A stretch of DNA of 64,000 nucleotides from Luteitalea pratensis. GTDB taxonomy: Bacteria; Acidobacteriota; Vicinamibacteria; Vicinamibacterales; Vicinamibacteraceae. The notes below the pieces were generated by a model. The model saw nothing but the letters and a program-made list of their open reading frames with translations. It did no database searches and had not been told where the DNA came from. Each line of letters begins with the position of its first letter. Position 1 is the stretch's first letter. The stretch covers positions 2,391,001-2,455,000 of the forward strand of contig NZ_CP015136.1 of NCBI RefSeq assembly GCF_001618865.1. Direction: 5' to 3'. The translations under genes were made by a program, and so were the position numbers. Below, in pieces: positions 51,919 to 60,883 of the stretch.

Positions 51919-53178
51919 GCCGCGCTTGCGGCCCTCGCGGCGGTCCTCCTGCTGGCGGCGCCTGTCCTGTCGCAACCGGCGCCGCGACCACTGCCCACGC
52001 CCCCTCGGCCAGCCGCGCCGCGCCAGGTGACGCCGGAGCCGGCACCACCGGCCGCGCCGGCGCCCGCCGTGCGCCGAACGGTCACGCCGACCGGCGCACC
52101 CACAGGCCGCCCGTACTCACCCGGCGTGATGGTGGGGCAGTCGCTCTACATCTCGGGACAACTCGGTCTGCCGGGGACCGGCGCCACGCCAGCGGCGATG
52201 GACCTGCAGGCGCGCCAGGCGATGGACGGCGTCGGTGCGGTGCTCAAGGCCGCCGGTCTCGGCTTCGAGCATCTCGTCAAGTGCCACGTCTACCTCGCGA
52301 ACATGGACGACTACGTGGCCATGAACGCGGCCTATGCCTCCTACTTCACGGAACGTGTCCCCGCACGGACGACGGTGCAGGCGGTGGCGCTGCCCTCGAC
52401 CGCTGGTATCGAGGTGTCGTGCATCGCATACTCGGATCTCGCCGGCATCACGGTGGTGCATCCACCCGCCGGCTCGTTGCCGACGCCGTTGGGTCCGTAC
52501 TCACCCGCGGTCTGGGCGGGCGACACGCTGTACCTCTCGGGCATGGGCGGCCAGGATCCCGCCACGAAGACAGTGAGCGACGCGGTCGAGGGACAGGTCA
52601 CGCAAACCGTTGCCAACGTCACGACGACACTGAAGGCGGCAGGGCTGTCGCTCACCGATGCAGTGGCAGTGCAGGCCTACGCCACTCGCGGTGACGAAGC
52701 GACGGCCCTCGCGTCGTCGCTCACCGATGCACTCGGGCGCGCGCAAGGATCGCCTGCGCGTGGCCTGGTGGTGTTGCCGCGACTGCCGGGCCAGATTCGC
52801 GCGGAACTGACGTTCGTCGCGGTGAAGCCGGCGGTGGCGAGGCGTACCACCATGCAGCAGATGAATGACGTGAGCGCCGAGTCGACGCAAGTGGGACCGG
52901 TCCTGTACGCGGCGCCACGGCCCGGTGCGACGGGCGACGACGTGACGACACAGGCACGGGCGGCATTCAGGGCGCTGCAACAGAGCGTGAAGATGGCCGG
53001 ATTCGATTGGCGCGACGTCGCCGTCGTCCATGTGTACCTGACCGACATCGCCGATCTGCCGCGTACCAATACGGTGTTCGCCGAACTGTTTCCAACCGAC
53101 CCGCCGGCGCGTGTCACCATTCAGGTGCACCCGCAGGGCAAGGAACGCATTCGCCTGGGACTGGTGGCCGCGAAGTAG
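51865..53178 (+). CDS. Exported protein with three RidA-like domains
   Basis: From the ATG at 51865 it has 437 residues: an N-terminal stretch partly written by a REP element (VCRTKSGS), a hydrophobic signal core (AALAALAAVLLLAAPVLSQ), a Pro-rich spacer, then three consecutive Rid/YjgF domains at about 75-185, 190-305 and 315-437. The first has LYISGQLGLPG and VKCHVYLANMDDYVAMNAAYASYF. The second reads LYLSGMGGQDPAT and the third LYAAPRPGATGDD and VVHVYLTDIADLPRTNTVFAEL. RidA proteins hydrolyse reactive enamines and imines released by PLP enzymes; an exported triple-domain form next to exported PLP proteins suggests that job outside the cytoplasm. The catalytic arginine of RidA is present in the first domain (VPARTTVQ) and the third (PPARVTIQ), and is less clear in the second. 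Confidence 0.83.
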   Translation: MSDGWRSITVCRTKSGSYAALAALAAVLLLAAPVLSQPAPRPLPTPPRPAAPRQVTPEPAPPAAPAPAVRRTVTPTGAPTGRPYSPGVMVGQSLYISGQLGLPGTGATPAAMDLQARQAMDGVGAVLKAAGLGFEHLVKCHVYLANMDDYVAMNAAYASYFTERVPARTTVQAVALPSTAGIEVSCIAYSDLAGITVVHPPAGSLPTPLGPYSPAVWAGDTLYLSGMGGQDPATKTVSDAVEGQVTQTVANVTTTLKAAGLSLTDAVAVQAYATRGDEATALASSLTDALGRAQGSPARGLVVLPRLPGQIRAELTFVAVKPAVARRTTMQQMNDVSAESTQVGPVLYAAPRPGATGDDVTTQARAAFRALQQSVKMAGFDWRDVAVVHVYLTDIADLPRTNTVFAELFPTDPPARVTIQVHPQGKERIRLGLVAAK

Positions 53179-53186
53179 CAAAACAG

Positions 53187-53291
53187 GCCTGCAGCCTGCA
53201 GCCTGCGGCCTACGGCTTACGGTGTACGGCCTAGGGCTCAGGTCTCAGGTCTCAGGGCTCAGGGCTCAGGGCTCAAGGCTCAAGCCTGAGC
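53187..53291. repeat. Best example of a drifting period-7 array
   Basis: Fourteen consecutive 7-base units keep exact phase from 53187 to 53284 while the unit changes stepwise from GCCTGCA through GCCTACG, GCTTACG, GTGTACG and GCCTAGG to GCTCAGG, TCTCAGG and GCTCAAG. The rest of the gap to 53417 has a few GGCTTAC and GGCCGAG units and a Shine-Dalgarno sequence AGGAG at 53408-53412. Confidence 0.92.
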
Positions 53292-53417
53292 GGGCTCGAA
53301 GCCGGTGACTCAGGGTACGGCTTACGGCTTGCGACGGGTCCAAGGCCCCAGGATCGAAGTTGACGCAGTTTCGCTGGCCAAGGCCGAGGCCGAAGGCCGA
53401 ATTCGTGAGGAGATGAA

Positions 53418-54617
53418 ATGTTGACCCGACGTACGTTTTTCGAGCGCCTGTCCACGCTGCCGCTGGTCGGCGGTTTCCTGGGGGGAGTTGCCCACTCTGC
53501 GGAGGCTGCCGTGCCCGTGGCCCGCGACTACTTCAAGGAACTCGGCGTTCGTCCGTTCATCAACGCGGCCGGCACCTACACCGACATGACGGCATCGCTG
53601 ATGCCGCCAGAGGTGATGACGGCGATCAATTACGCGTCGAAGCAGTTCGTGCCGCTCAACGAACTGCACGATCGCATCGGCGAGCGGATCGCCACGCTGG
53701 TGAAGGCCGAGGCGGCCATGGTGTCGTCCGGTGCCGCGGCGGCGATGACGCTCGGCACGGCAGGTGTGCTCACCGGAGGCGATCCGAAGAAGATCGTCGA
53801 CCTGCCGAACCTGGCCGGCATGAAGACCGAGGTCATCATGCAGAAGTCGCACCGGTTCGGGTACGACCACGCGATTCGCAACTGCGGCGTGAAGATCGTC
53901 GAGGTCGAAACCGCGGCTGAACTCGAGGCCGCGATCACGCCGCAGACGGCGATGATGCTGTTCTACAACAACAACAACTCGGTCGGGCAGATTCGCGACG
54001 AGGAGTTCGTGCGCCTCGGCAAGAAGCACGGCGTGGTGACGATGAACGACTGCGCCGCCGACGTGCCGCCGGTCGAGAACCTGTGGAAGTTCACCGCCAT
54101 GGGATTCGACCTCGTCGTCTTCTCGGGCGGCAAGGGCATCCGCGGACCGCAGAGTGCCGGCCTGCTGCTCGGACGCAAGGACCTGATCGCCGCTGCTCGC
54201 GCCAACGCCGCGCCCAACGGCAACTCCATCGGTCGCGGCATGAAGGTCAACAAGGAGGAGATGCTCGGCATGCTGGCGGCGGTCGAGCGGTTCGTAAAGC
54301 TCGATCACGAAGCACTCGACCGCGAGTACACCCGCCGCGCCAACGTGATTCTCAAGAGCCTCACGGGCCTGAAGGGCGTCACCGCCAGCATCACCGTCCC
54401 GGAAGTGGCCAACCACGTGCCGCACGTCCAGGTCGTCCTGGACACGGCGGTCACCGGGATCACCGGTCAGGAGATTTCGAAGAAGCTGCGCGAAGGCACA
54501 CCGTCGATCGGCGTCCGCCCTGGCGACGAGCTGTTGATCGGTGTCTGGATGATGAAGCCCGGCGAGGACGCCATCGTCGCCCGCCGCCTGAAGGACGTGC
54601 TGACCAAGAAGGCGTAG
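53418..54617 (+). CDS. Tat-exported SelA-like PLP-dependent enzyme (copy 1)
   Basis: This 399-residue protein starts with a twin-arginine signal (MLTRRTFFERLSTLPLVGG). The fold-type I PLP domain belongs to the SelA/D-glucosaminate-6-phosphate ammonia-lyase group: GVRPFINAAGTYTDMTASLMP, VSSGAAAAMTLGTAGVLTG, Asp211 in MNDCAADVPP for the pyridine nitrogen, and Lys239 in FSGGKGIRGPQSAG as the Schiff-base lysine. Relatives eliminate ammonia or water from amino sugars or amino acids. Tat export would carry the enzyme folded with its cofactor. AGGAG precedes the ATG by five bases. Neighbouring RidA and deacetylase genes suggest a joint pathway; the substrate is unknown. Confidence 0.87.
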   Translation: MLTRRTFFERLSTLPLVGGFLGGVAHSAEAAVPVARDYFKELGVRPFINAAGTYTDMTASLMPPEVMTAINYASKQFVPLNELHDRIGERIATLVKAEAAMVSSGAAAAMTLGTAGVLTGGDPKKIVDLPNLAGMKTEVIMQKSHRFGYDHAIRNCGVKIVEVETAAELEAAITPQTAMMLFYNNNNSVGQIRDEEFVRLGKKHGVVTMNDCAADVPPVENLWKFTAMGFDLVVFSGGKGIRGPQSAGLLLGRKDLIAAARANAAPNGNSIGRGMKVNKEEMLGMLAAVERFVKLDHEALDREYTRRANVILKSLTGLKGVTASITVPEVANHVPHVQVVLDTAVTGITGQEISKKLREGTPSIGVRPGDELLIGVWMMKPGEDAIVARRLKDVLTKKA

Positions 54618-54812
54618 GGACGTCGTTGGTAGGGCCGGCTCTCCGTTGGTAGGGCCGGCTCTCCGAGCCGGCCATCTCCGCTGACCACGACCGCATGGAC
54701 CGCTGACCACAAAGGAGATGGACCGCTGACCACGAGGAGATGGACCGCTCGGAGAGCGGTCCCTACCCCTAGGGTCCCTACCTTCCGTCCTCCGTCCTCG
54801 TTCCTCCGTCCT
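54618..54812. repeat. REP-like hairpins enclosing a 21- to 24-base tandem repeat, then a period-7 array
   Basis: A half REP (from 54629) and a full one, GTAG-GGCCGGCTC-TCC-GAGCCGGCC with one base shared (54649-54673), are followed by three copies of a GGAGATGGACCGCTGACCAC-type unit and an inverted REP, GGACCGCTC-GGA-GAGCGGTCC-CTAC (54742-54766). TCCGTCC/TCGTTCC 7-base units fill 54780-54812. Confidence 0.85.
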
Positions 54813-54814
54813 CG

Positions 54815-55315
54815 TCAGATGGCCGCAATGCAGTCGATTTCGACGAGCGACTTGCCGGGGATGCCGCCGTATGCGGCGATCGTGGTGCGAACCGGGGGGT
54901 TCGGGCCGAAGCGGCCGCGGAAGACCTCGTTCATGCCGGCGTAGTCCTCGAGGTCGTGCAGGTAGACGTTGACCTTCAGGACCTTGTCCATCGATGACCC
55001 GGCCTTCTTCAGCTCGGCCTCGAGCTGATCGAGCACGGACTTGGTGTGCACCTTGATGTCGCCGGCCTCGTGGTACCCCTTGCCGGCGATGAAGACCAGG
55101 CCGCCGTGCACCTTCGCCGAGGAGAACAGCGGCGCCTGCTTGGGCGCCTCGGCCTGCTGCGCAGCGTCGGGAATCGTGACGATGCCGGTGGCGTCAGTGG
55201 TGGCGGCGTGCGCCCGAGACCCGAAGACACCCGCGGCGGTGGCGCCGATGGCGGCAAAGAGGGAGCGAAAGGCGGAACGACGCGAGGTGTCGGTCTGGGC
55301 TGCTGACAAGGGCAT
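54815..55315 (-). CDS. Exported RidA-family protein
   Basis: This 166-residue protein has a twin-arginine-like signal (SRRSAFRSLFAAIGATAAGVFG, ending SRAHA). A single Rid domain follows: FSSAKVHGGLVFIAGKGYHEAGDIKVHTKSVLDQLEAELKKAGSSMDKVLKVNVYLHDLEDYAGMNEVFRGRFG, then the catalytic-type arginine in PPVRTTIAAYGGIPGKSLVEIDCIAAI. It should hydrolyse enamines/imines as RidA does, but outside the cytoplasm. It lies between a PLP-enzyme gene and the TonB receptor gene and points back toward the PLP gene, convergent with it. Confidence 0.9.
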   Translation of the reverse strand: MPLSAAQTDTSRRSAFRSLFAAIGATAAGVFGSRAHAATTDATGIVTIPDAAQQAEAPKQAPLFSSAKVHGGLVFIAGKGYHEAGDIKVHTKSVLDQLEAELKKAGSSMDKVLKVNVYLHDLEDYAGMNEVFRGRFGPNPPVRTTIAAYGGIPGKSLVEIDCIAAI

Positions 55316-55393
55316 GACTCCGTCGAGGGGTGAATGGTGACCGGGGCGCCCGTCCGCCTTCGTCCCTCGCTGGCGCTCGGGACTTCGGCGCGA

Positions 55394-55423
55394 CGCCTGC
55401 CGCGTGATCGTACGCGGCAGGCG
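55394..55423. promoter_or_regulatory. Perfect 12-bp inverted repeat in the RidA-TonB divergent gap
   Basis: CGCCTGCCGCGT and its complement flank the 6-base loop GATCGT. It lies 79 bases upstream of the minus-strand RidA start and about 220 bases before the TonB receptor start, and could be an operator or a hairpin. The remainder of this 330-base gap holds no gene; it includes an A+T-richer stretch near 55480-55530 that could hold the receptor promoter. Confidence 0.45.
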
Positions 55424-55644
55424 GAGGATAGCGGCTCGCTAGGCACAGGGCAAGCACCCCTCGCGACTGCGGCGTGGACAACGGACCGGTTTTCGTTTAC
55501 GTTGGGCCCATCTGTAAATTGAAACGCTGCGCCACTTCGGTGGCTGACGTTTCGCATGGCAGGCGATTACGGCTGACTGTACGTGGATCCGCCCGATCCG
55601 CCCTCCGTGGTCGCCCGCGCAATCGACATCGGGAGGATCACCGC

Positions 55645-58600
55645 GTGTTCCGAGTCCTGTCCACAGCCGCCTTGGCCCTGCTGTTATCCACTTCAGCCTT
55701 CGGGCAGTTGGCCTCGCAAACGGGCCTCATCGGGACCGTCACCGACTCGAACGGCGGGGTACTGCCCGGAGCCACGGTCCTGGCCATCAATGTCGGCACC
55801 CAGACGAAACTCGCCGGCGTGACCAACGAAGCTGGCGTGTACCAGTTCAACGCCGTCCAACTCGGGTCCTACGAAATCACGATCACCTTGCAGGGTTTCC
55901 AGACCTTCAAGGCGACCAATATCGTGGTCGGTGACAACCAGGTCGTCCGCCAGGATGCCGTCCTGAGCGTGGGCGACCTGAACGAGACGATCACCGTCGA
56001 AGCGTCGAACACCACGATCCAGACCGACCGCGCCACCGTGTCGCAGACCGTTGAGGCACGCGCGCTCACCGACCTGCCGTCCAGTGGCCGCAACGTCTGG
56101 CAGATGGCGTCGACGACGCCTGGCGTGCTGCGCGGCCTGACGACCGACATCGGCCTGTCGTTCCGCGGCGCCGGCCAGCGCGAGATCCAGAACAGCCTGA
56201 CGATGGACGGCATCAACGCGACGTCCAACCTGCTGGCGATGACGAGCACGCGGCCGATGGCCGATGCCGTCACCGAGGTGACCGTGCAGACCGGCAGCAC
56301 GTCGGCCGAGTACGGCGCCTACCTCGGCGTGGCGGTCAACGTCGTGACCAAGAGCGGCACCAACGGCTTCCATGGCGCGCTGTTCGAATACTTCCAGGGT
56401 GACAAGCTCGAGAGTCGTGGCTACTTCGACAATCGCAACCTGCCGGAGAGCCCGAAGAAGAGCAACCAGTTCGGCGCGCAGTTCGACGGCCCGGTCATGA
56501 TTCCCGGGCTCTACGACGGCAAGAACAAGACCTTCTTCATGGGCGCCTACGAGGGGCTGCGCTCCAATCGCCAGACGAGTCCGCTCGCGTCGGTTCCGAC
56601 GGCCAAGATGCGCGCGGGTGACTTCTCGGAGGTGTCGGCACAACTCCGGAACCCATATACCAAGGTCCCGTATCCGGGCAACATCATCCCGCGGTCGGAC
56701 ATTGCGGCGCAGGCCCTGGAACTGCTGGAGTACTACCCGCAGCCGAACCTGCCGGGCCTCGCCAACAACTATCAGACCGACGTCCTGACCACCAACGAGT
56801 ACGACCAGTTGCTGCTGCGCGTCGACCAGAACATCGGCCAGTCGGCGCGGGTCTCCTGGCGTTACAACTGGGTCGACGCCTTCGACGGCTTCGGCGCCGC
56901 GGTGCCGTCGACTGCCACCTACCAGCCTCGGACGAACAAGAACACGTTGTTGTCCTATCAGCAGACGCTCTCGCCGACGCTGCTCAACGACTTCCGGATC
57001 GGCTGGCATCGACTCGATTTGGACACGGTGAACAACTTCCACATCGACGGCAACGGCACGGCGAGCTCCGACCTCGGCATCCCCGGTTTCGACTCCGACG
57101 TGCGCTACGACAACTTCGGCATCCCGACCGTGTCGGTCACGGGGTTCACGGGCCTCGGCGCCGCCGGCACCAACTGGTACCAGTTCGACACGACCTTCCA
57201 GGTCTCCAACGTGCTGTCCTGGAACAAGGGCACGCACACCCTGCGAGCCGGCATCGACCTGCGCAAGCTGCGCACAGGCCGCCTTGCCGCCAACAGCCCG
57301 CGCGGGGCCTTCGGGTTCACCAGCGACATGACGGGGCACGCGGTGGCCGACTTCATGACCGGCGTGCCGCGCACGGTCGGGACGCCGGTCGACCAGCTTC
57401 AGGGCGACGTCGGCCAGTGGCGCAATGGGTTCTTCGTGAACGACGTCTGGCAGGCGACGCAGCGCATGACGTTGAGTCTCGGCCTGCGCTACGAGCGCAA
57501 CGCGCCCGTGCAGACCTACGAGGGCGTTGCCTCGATGCTCAACGCCGATCAGACGCAGATTATCCCGACGACGTTCCCGTCACCGGGCTTCGAGTTCACC
57601 GAGCCGAACAACAAGGACTGGGCGCCGCGCCTCGGGGCGACCTATCGCCTCAGCGACAAGACCGTGGCGCGAGCCGGGTGGGGCATCTACTACAACCCCA
57701 ACCAGATGAACTCGTACACGTTCCTCACGAACAACCCGCCGGTGTCGCCCGAGTTCACCTTCACCAACGACGTCAACAACCCGACGCTGAACTTCGACCG
57801 CCCGCTCGGCACGCCTGGCGGCGCCACCGGCCCGCCGAACATGACCACGCCGAACCGGCGCATGCCGAACGCGAAGAAGAACCAGTGGAGCCTGGATCTG
57901 CAGCACGAACTGTTCAAGAACACGGTCGTCGAGCTCGGGTACCTGTCGTCGCACACCGAGAATCTCGATCGCAGCTTCTACAACAACCAGCCGCAGCCGG
58001 GTCCCGGCGCCCTCGATCCGCGTCGCCCGAATCAGCTGTTCCGTCAGATCCGCACGATCCAGAACGACCTCATCGCCGACTACGACGCGGTCACGCTCAC
58101 CGCGCGTCGCCGCATGACCAACGGCTTCATGCTCAACGCGCACTACACCTGGTCGAAGACGCGCGATATGGCCAATCACTCCAACGCGAGCGGCCAGACG
58201 ATGGACAACTTCGACATCTGGCGCGACTACGGTCCGGCCATTTGGGACGTGCCGCACCGGCTCGTCGTCAGCTACCTGTGGGACATGCCGTTCTTCCGCA
58301 CGTCGGACAACCTCCTCCTGCGCGGCGTGCTCGGCGGCTGGCAGGTCGGCGGCGTCACGACGCTCCAGAGCGGCACGCCGCTCAACATCCTGGTGCCGGG
58401 AGACCCCGCCAACGTCGGCTTCAGCATCCAGCGCCCGAACCTGGTCAACGCGGACGTCGAACTGAACTGCCAGGAGAATCCCAATGGGCTGACGCTAATC
58501 AACTGCATCGACCCGGCCGCGTTCGCGCTGCCGGCGCAGTTCACGTACGGCGACACGCCCCGCAACTATCTGCGCGGGCCGAAGTACAGCCAGACCGACA

Positions 58601-58791
58601 TCTCGCTCATGAAGAACTTCGGGACCGGCGGCCGGTCGCGTATCCAGGTGCGCGCCGAGGTGTTCAACCTGTTCAACCAGGTGAACTGGGGCACGCCAGG
58701 CCTGACCCTGAACACCGCGGCATTCGGTGTGATCTCGTCGACGGCCGACACGATGCGGCGGGCGGAGCTGGGGATCAAGTTCTTGTTCTGA
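55645..58791 (+). CDS. Oar-like TonB-dependent outer-membrane receptor
   Basis: The GTG start at 55645, eight bases after GGGAGG, gives 1048 residues with a Sec signal (MFRVLSTAALALLLSTSAFGQ). Residues about 24-110 are a carboxypeptidase-like regulatory domain (GTVTDSNGGVLPGATVLAIN). A plug domain follows (VSQTVEARALTDLPSSGRNVW, LTMDGINATSN, VTVQTGSTSAEYGAYLGVAVNVVTKSGTN), then a large beta-barrel ending in phenylalanine (AELGIKFLF). These Oar/OmpA-related receptors are numerous in Acidobacteriota and import large substrates such as peptides or glycans. Its position among exported catabolic enzymes suggests it takes up their substrate or product. Confidence 0.94.
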   Translation: MFRVLSTAALALLLSTSAFGQLASQTGLIGTVTDSNGGVLPGATVLAINVGTQTKLAGVTNEAGVYQFNAVQLGSYEITITLQGFQTFKATNIVVGDNQVVRQDAVLSVGDLNETITVEASNTTIQTDRATVSQTVEARALTDLPSSGRNVWQMASTTPGVLRGLTTDIGLSFRGAGQREIQNSLTMDGINATSNLLAMTSTRPMADAVTEVTVQTGSTSAEYGAYLGVAVNVVTKSGTNGFHGALFEYFQGDKLESRGYFDNRNLPESPKKSNQFGAQFDGPVMIPGLYDGKNKTFFMGAYEGLRSNRQTSPLASVPTAKMRAGDFSEVSAQLRNPYTKVPYPGNIIPRSDIAAQALELLEYYPQPNLPGLANNYQTDVLTTNEYDQLLLRVDQNIGQSARVSWRYNWVDAFDGFGAAVPSTATYQPRTNKNTLLSYQQTLSPTLLNDFRIGWHRLDLDTVNNFHIDGNGTASSDLGIPGFDSDVRYDNFGIPTVSVTGFTGLGAAGTNWYQFDTTFQVSNVLSWNKGTHTLRAGIDLRKLRTGRLAANSPRGAFGFTSDMTGHAVADFMTGVPRTVGTPVDQLQGDVGQWRNGFFVNDVWQATQRMTLSLGLRYERNAPVQTYEGVASMLNADQTQIIPTTFPSPGFEFTEPNNKDWAPRLGATYRLSDKTVARAGWGIYYNPNQMNSYTFLTNNPPVSPEFTFTNDVNNPTLNFDRPLGTPGGATGPPNMTTPNRRMPNAKKNQWSLDLQHELFKNTVVELGYLSSHTENLDRSFYNNQPQPGPGALDPRRPNQLFRQIRTIQNDLIADYDAVTLTARRRMTNGFMLNAHYTWSKTRDMANHSNASGQTMDNFDIWRDYGPAIWDVPHRLVVSYLWDMPFFRTSDNLLLRGVLGGWQVGGVTTLQSGTPLNILVPGDPANVGFSIQRPNLVNADVELNCQENPNGLTLINCIDPAAFALPAQFTYGDTPRNYLRGPKYSQTDISLMKNFGTGGRSRIQVRAEVFNLFNQVNWGTPGLTLNTAAFGVISSTADTMRRAELGIKFLF

Positions 58792-58809
58792 GGTCGCCGG
58801 CCTCGTGAG

Positions 58810-58949
58810 GTAGGGCTCGCTCTCCGAGCGGGCCATCTCCCCTTATCGCGGCACGAGTAAGGTAGGGCCGGCTCTCCGAGCCGGCCATCCCTGCCACCGA
58901 ACCATTGCTCGGACGCTGCGGTGATGGACGGCCGGGACGGCCGTCCCTA
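58810..58949. repeat. Three REP-like hairpins between the receptor and the second PLP gene
   Basis: GTAGGGCTCGCTC-TCC-GAGCGGGCC (58810-58834, imperfect), GTAGGGCCGGCTC-TCC-GAGCCGGCC (58862-58886) and GGACGGCCG-GGA-CGGCCGTCC-CTAC (58925-58949). The last lies just upstream of the PLP gene start and is open in its reading frame. Confidence 0.87.
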
Positions 58950-58961
58950 CCCAACTCTCAT

Positions 58962-58974
58962 TACGATTGACGAT
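58962..58974 (+). promoter_or_regulatory. -10-like element of a leaderless transcript
   Basis: TACGAT (58962-58967) is followed by seven bases and the ATG at 58975; no Shine-Dalgarno sequence is present. Confidence 0.4.
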
Positions 58975-60603
58975 ATGGACGACATGATGTCGAGCCCCGG
59001 CGGCTGGAGCCGGCGACAGATGTTCCGCGCCGCGAAGGCGCTCGGTTTTGGCGCACTGGTGCCCGGCGCGGCCCACGCGACGCAGCCGGCAGCACGCGCG
59101 GCTGGCGCGCCGGTGTCGACCCCCACCGGTCGCGACCTCTACACCGCGCTCGGCGTGCGGCCGATCATCAATGCCCGCGGCACGCTGACCATCATCGGCG
59201 GCTCCATGGAACTGCCGGAAGTGCGCGCGGCCAAGGCAGCGGCGAACCAGCTGTACGTGAACCTCGAAGAGTTGATGGAGGCGGCCGGGGCGCGCCTCAG
59301 TGAACTCACCGGCGCCGAGTGGGGCATGGTGAGTTCCGGCTGTGCCGCCGCGATGTCACATGCCACGGCGGCATGCGTGGCCGGCGGCAATCCCGATCTG
59401 CACGTGCGCCTTCCGGACCTGCGCGGCTTCCGCAAGTCGGAGGTGATCATTCCCGGCCACTCGCGCAACGTCTACGACGCGTCGGTCCGCGCCGTCGGCG
59501 TCACCGTCGTCGAAGCCAACACGCCAGAGGAACTGGCGCTCGCGATCGGCCCGAAGACGGCGATGATTTACGTGTTCGCCAATCCGCGCAACGAGAGCGG
59601 CCCCATGTCGCTCGAGGCGATCGCGCAAGTCGCGAAGCCGCATGGCGTGCCGGTCCTGGTCGATGCCGCCGCCGAGATCCTGACGGTGCCCAACATCCAT
59701 TTGCAGCGCGGGGCGACGCTCGTGGCTTACAGCGGCGGCAAGATCCTGCGCGGGCCGCAGAGCGCCGGCGTCCTGCTCGGCCGCAAGGACCTGATCAAGG
59801 CCGCCTGGATCCACAGTGCGCCGCACCACGGATATGCCCGGGCGATGAAGATCGGGCGCGAGGAAGTCGTCGGGATGCTCGTGGCGATCGAGCGCTGGGT
59901 GAAGGGCGATCGCGCGGCCGAGTGGGCAGCGTGGGTACGTCAGGCAGAAGTGATCGCCGCCGCTGCCGAGCGGGTCCCTGGCGTGACCGCCGTTCTCGCC
60001 CGCGAGCCCTGGGAAGATCGATCCAACCGCAGCCCCCGCGTCACGATCCGGTGGACCGCGGCGCAGATCGGGCTCACCGGGCAACAGGCGGCCGACATCC
60101 TGTACGACGAGGAACCTCGCATAGCGATCGGTGGTGCCAGCGGCGGTCGCGAGAACGTGCCGGGCGACACCGGCATCGCGCTGACGACGTCGATGCTGGC
60201 GCCCGGCGACGAACAGATCGTCGCAGAGCGCGTGCGGACGGTGCTCTCCGCGAAGCGGACACTCACGGAACCCCCGCCGCCGGCCGCGCCGGCCGGGGAC
60301 GTGACGGGGCAGTGGCAGGTCGAGATCACCTTTGCCGCGACCAGGGCCACCCACGTGCTGCAATTGCGCCAGCAGGGCGCGAAGGTGGAGGGCGCACACC
60401 AGGGTGACTTCCTGACTCGCGACCTGTCGGGCACGGTGTCTGGCTCGCGCGTCACCCTGACGAGTCGAGTCACCGAGCGTACCGGCGATGCGCTGAACTA
60501 TCGCTTCACCGGCGAACTGTCCGGGGACACGCTGTCGGGCACGCTGGACCTGGGCGAGTACCGCTCCGCGACGTGGACCGCCCGGCGTGCAACGGGTGGG
60601 TGA
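58975..60603 (+). CDS. Tat-exported SelA-like PLP enzyme with C-terminal beta domain (copy 2)
   Basis: The start at 58975 gives 542 residues. A twin-arginine signal (WSRRQMFRAAKALGFGALVPG) precedes a PLP domain at about 50-430: GVRPIINARGTLTIIGGSMELP, VSSGCAAAMSHATAACVAGG, Asp230 in VLVDAAAEI, and Lys256 in YSGGKILRGPQSAG. It is a diverged paralogue of the enzyme at 53.4 kb. Residues about 445-542 form an extra beta-rich domain (GDVTGQWQVEITFAATRATHVLQLRQ, then GTVSGSRVTLTSR, FTGELSGDTLSGTLDLGEY) like small lipocalin-type domains, not normally part of SelA-like proteins. It may bind substrate or the cell envelope. An in-frame ATG at 58921 lies in REP sequence and is rejected. Confidence 0.85.
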   Translation: MDDMMSSPGGWSRRQMFRAAKALGFGALVPGAAHATQPAARAAGAPVSTPTGRDLYTALGVRPIINARGTLTIIGGSMELPEVRAAKAAANQLYVNLEELMEAAGARLSELTGAEWGMVSSGCAAAMSHATAACVAGGNPDLHVRLPDLRGFRKSEVIIPGHSRNVYDASVRAVGVTVVEANTPEELALAIGPKTAMIYVFANPRNESGPMSLEAIAQVAKPHGVPVLVDAAAEILTVPNIHLQRGATLVAYSGGKILRGPQSAGVLLGRKDLIKAAWIHSAPHHGYARAMKIGREEVVGMLVAIERWVKGDRAAEWAAWVRQAEVIAAAAERVPGVTAVLAREPWEDRSNRSPRVTIRWTAAQIGLTGQQAADILYDEEPRIAIGGASGGRENVPGDTGIALTTSMLAPGDEQIVAERVRTVLSAKRTLTEPPPPAAPAGDVTGQWQVEITFAATRATHVLQLRQQGAKVEGAHQGDFLTRDLSGTVSGSRVTLTSRVTERTGDALNYRFTGELSGDTLSGTLDLGEYRSATWTARRATGG

Positions 60604-60883
60604 GGGGCCCTCGACCGAACGCGCGCGGGCCGCGGCTCAGCGGCGGCCCTCGTTGCGTCGTCCGCGCCCCGCAGGGCGACAGGCAGTGATTGGGCGGATG
60701 GCAGGAATCGCCACTGCCTGCGGTGTCGGCTGGTGGTTTCTGCACACGCGTTCGTCTTCCCGCTGATTCCGGTGCAATGGGCCACCTCAGACGCTAGCCC
60801 GGTACTGGCATCACGCGTGTGCGTGGCTGCGGGCGGCGGTGGACGGCCCCGCACGCTGATGGAGGTGGTGCGGTCGACCTCCG
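60604..60883. other. Non-coding stretch before the integrase remnant
   Basis: I see no gene in these 280 bases. CAGGCAGTG (60680-60688) and CACTGCCTG (60712-60720) form a 9-bp inverted repeat. The N-terminal part of the integrase is not recognisable here and is probably deleted or decayed. Confidence 0.5.
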
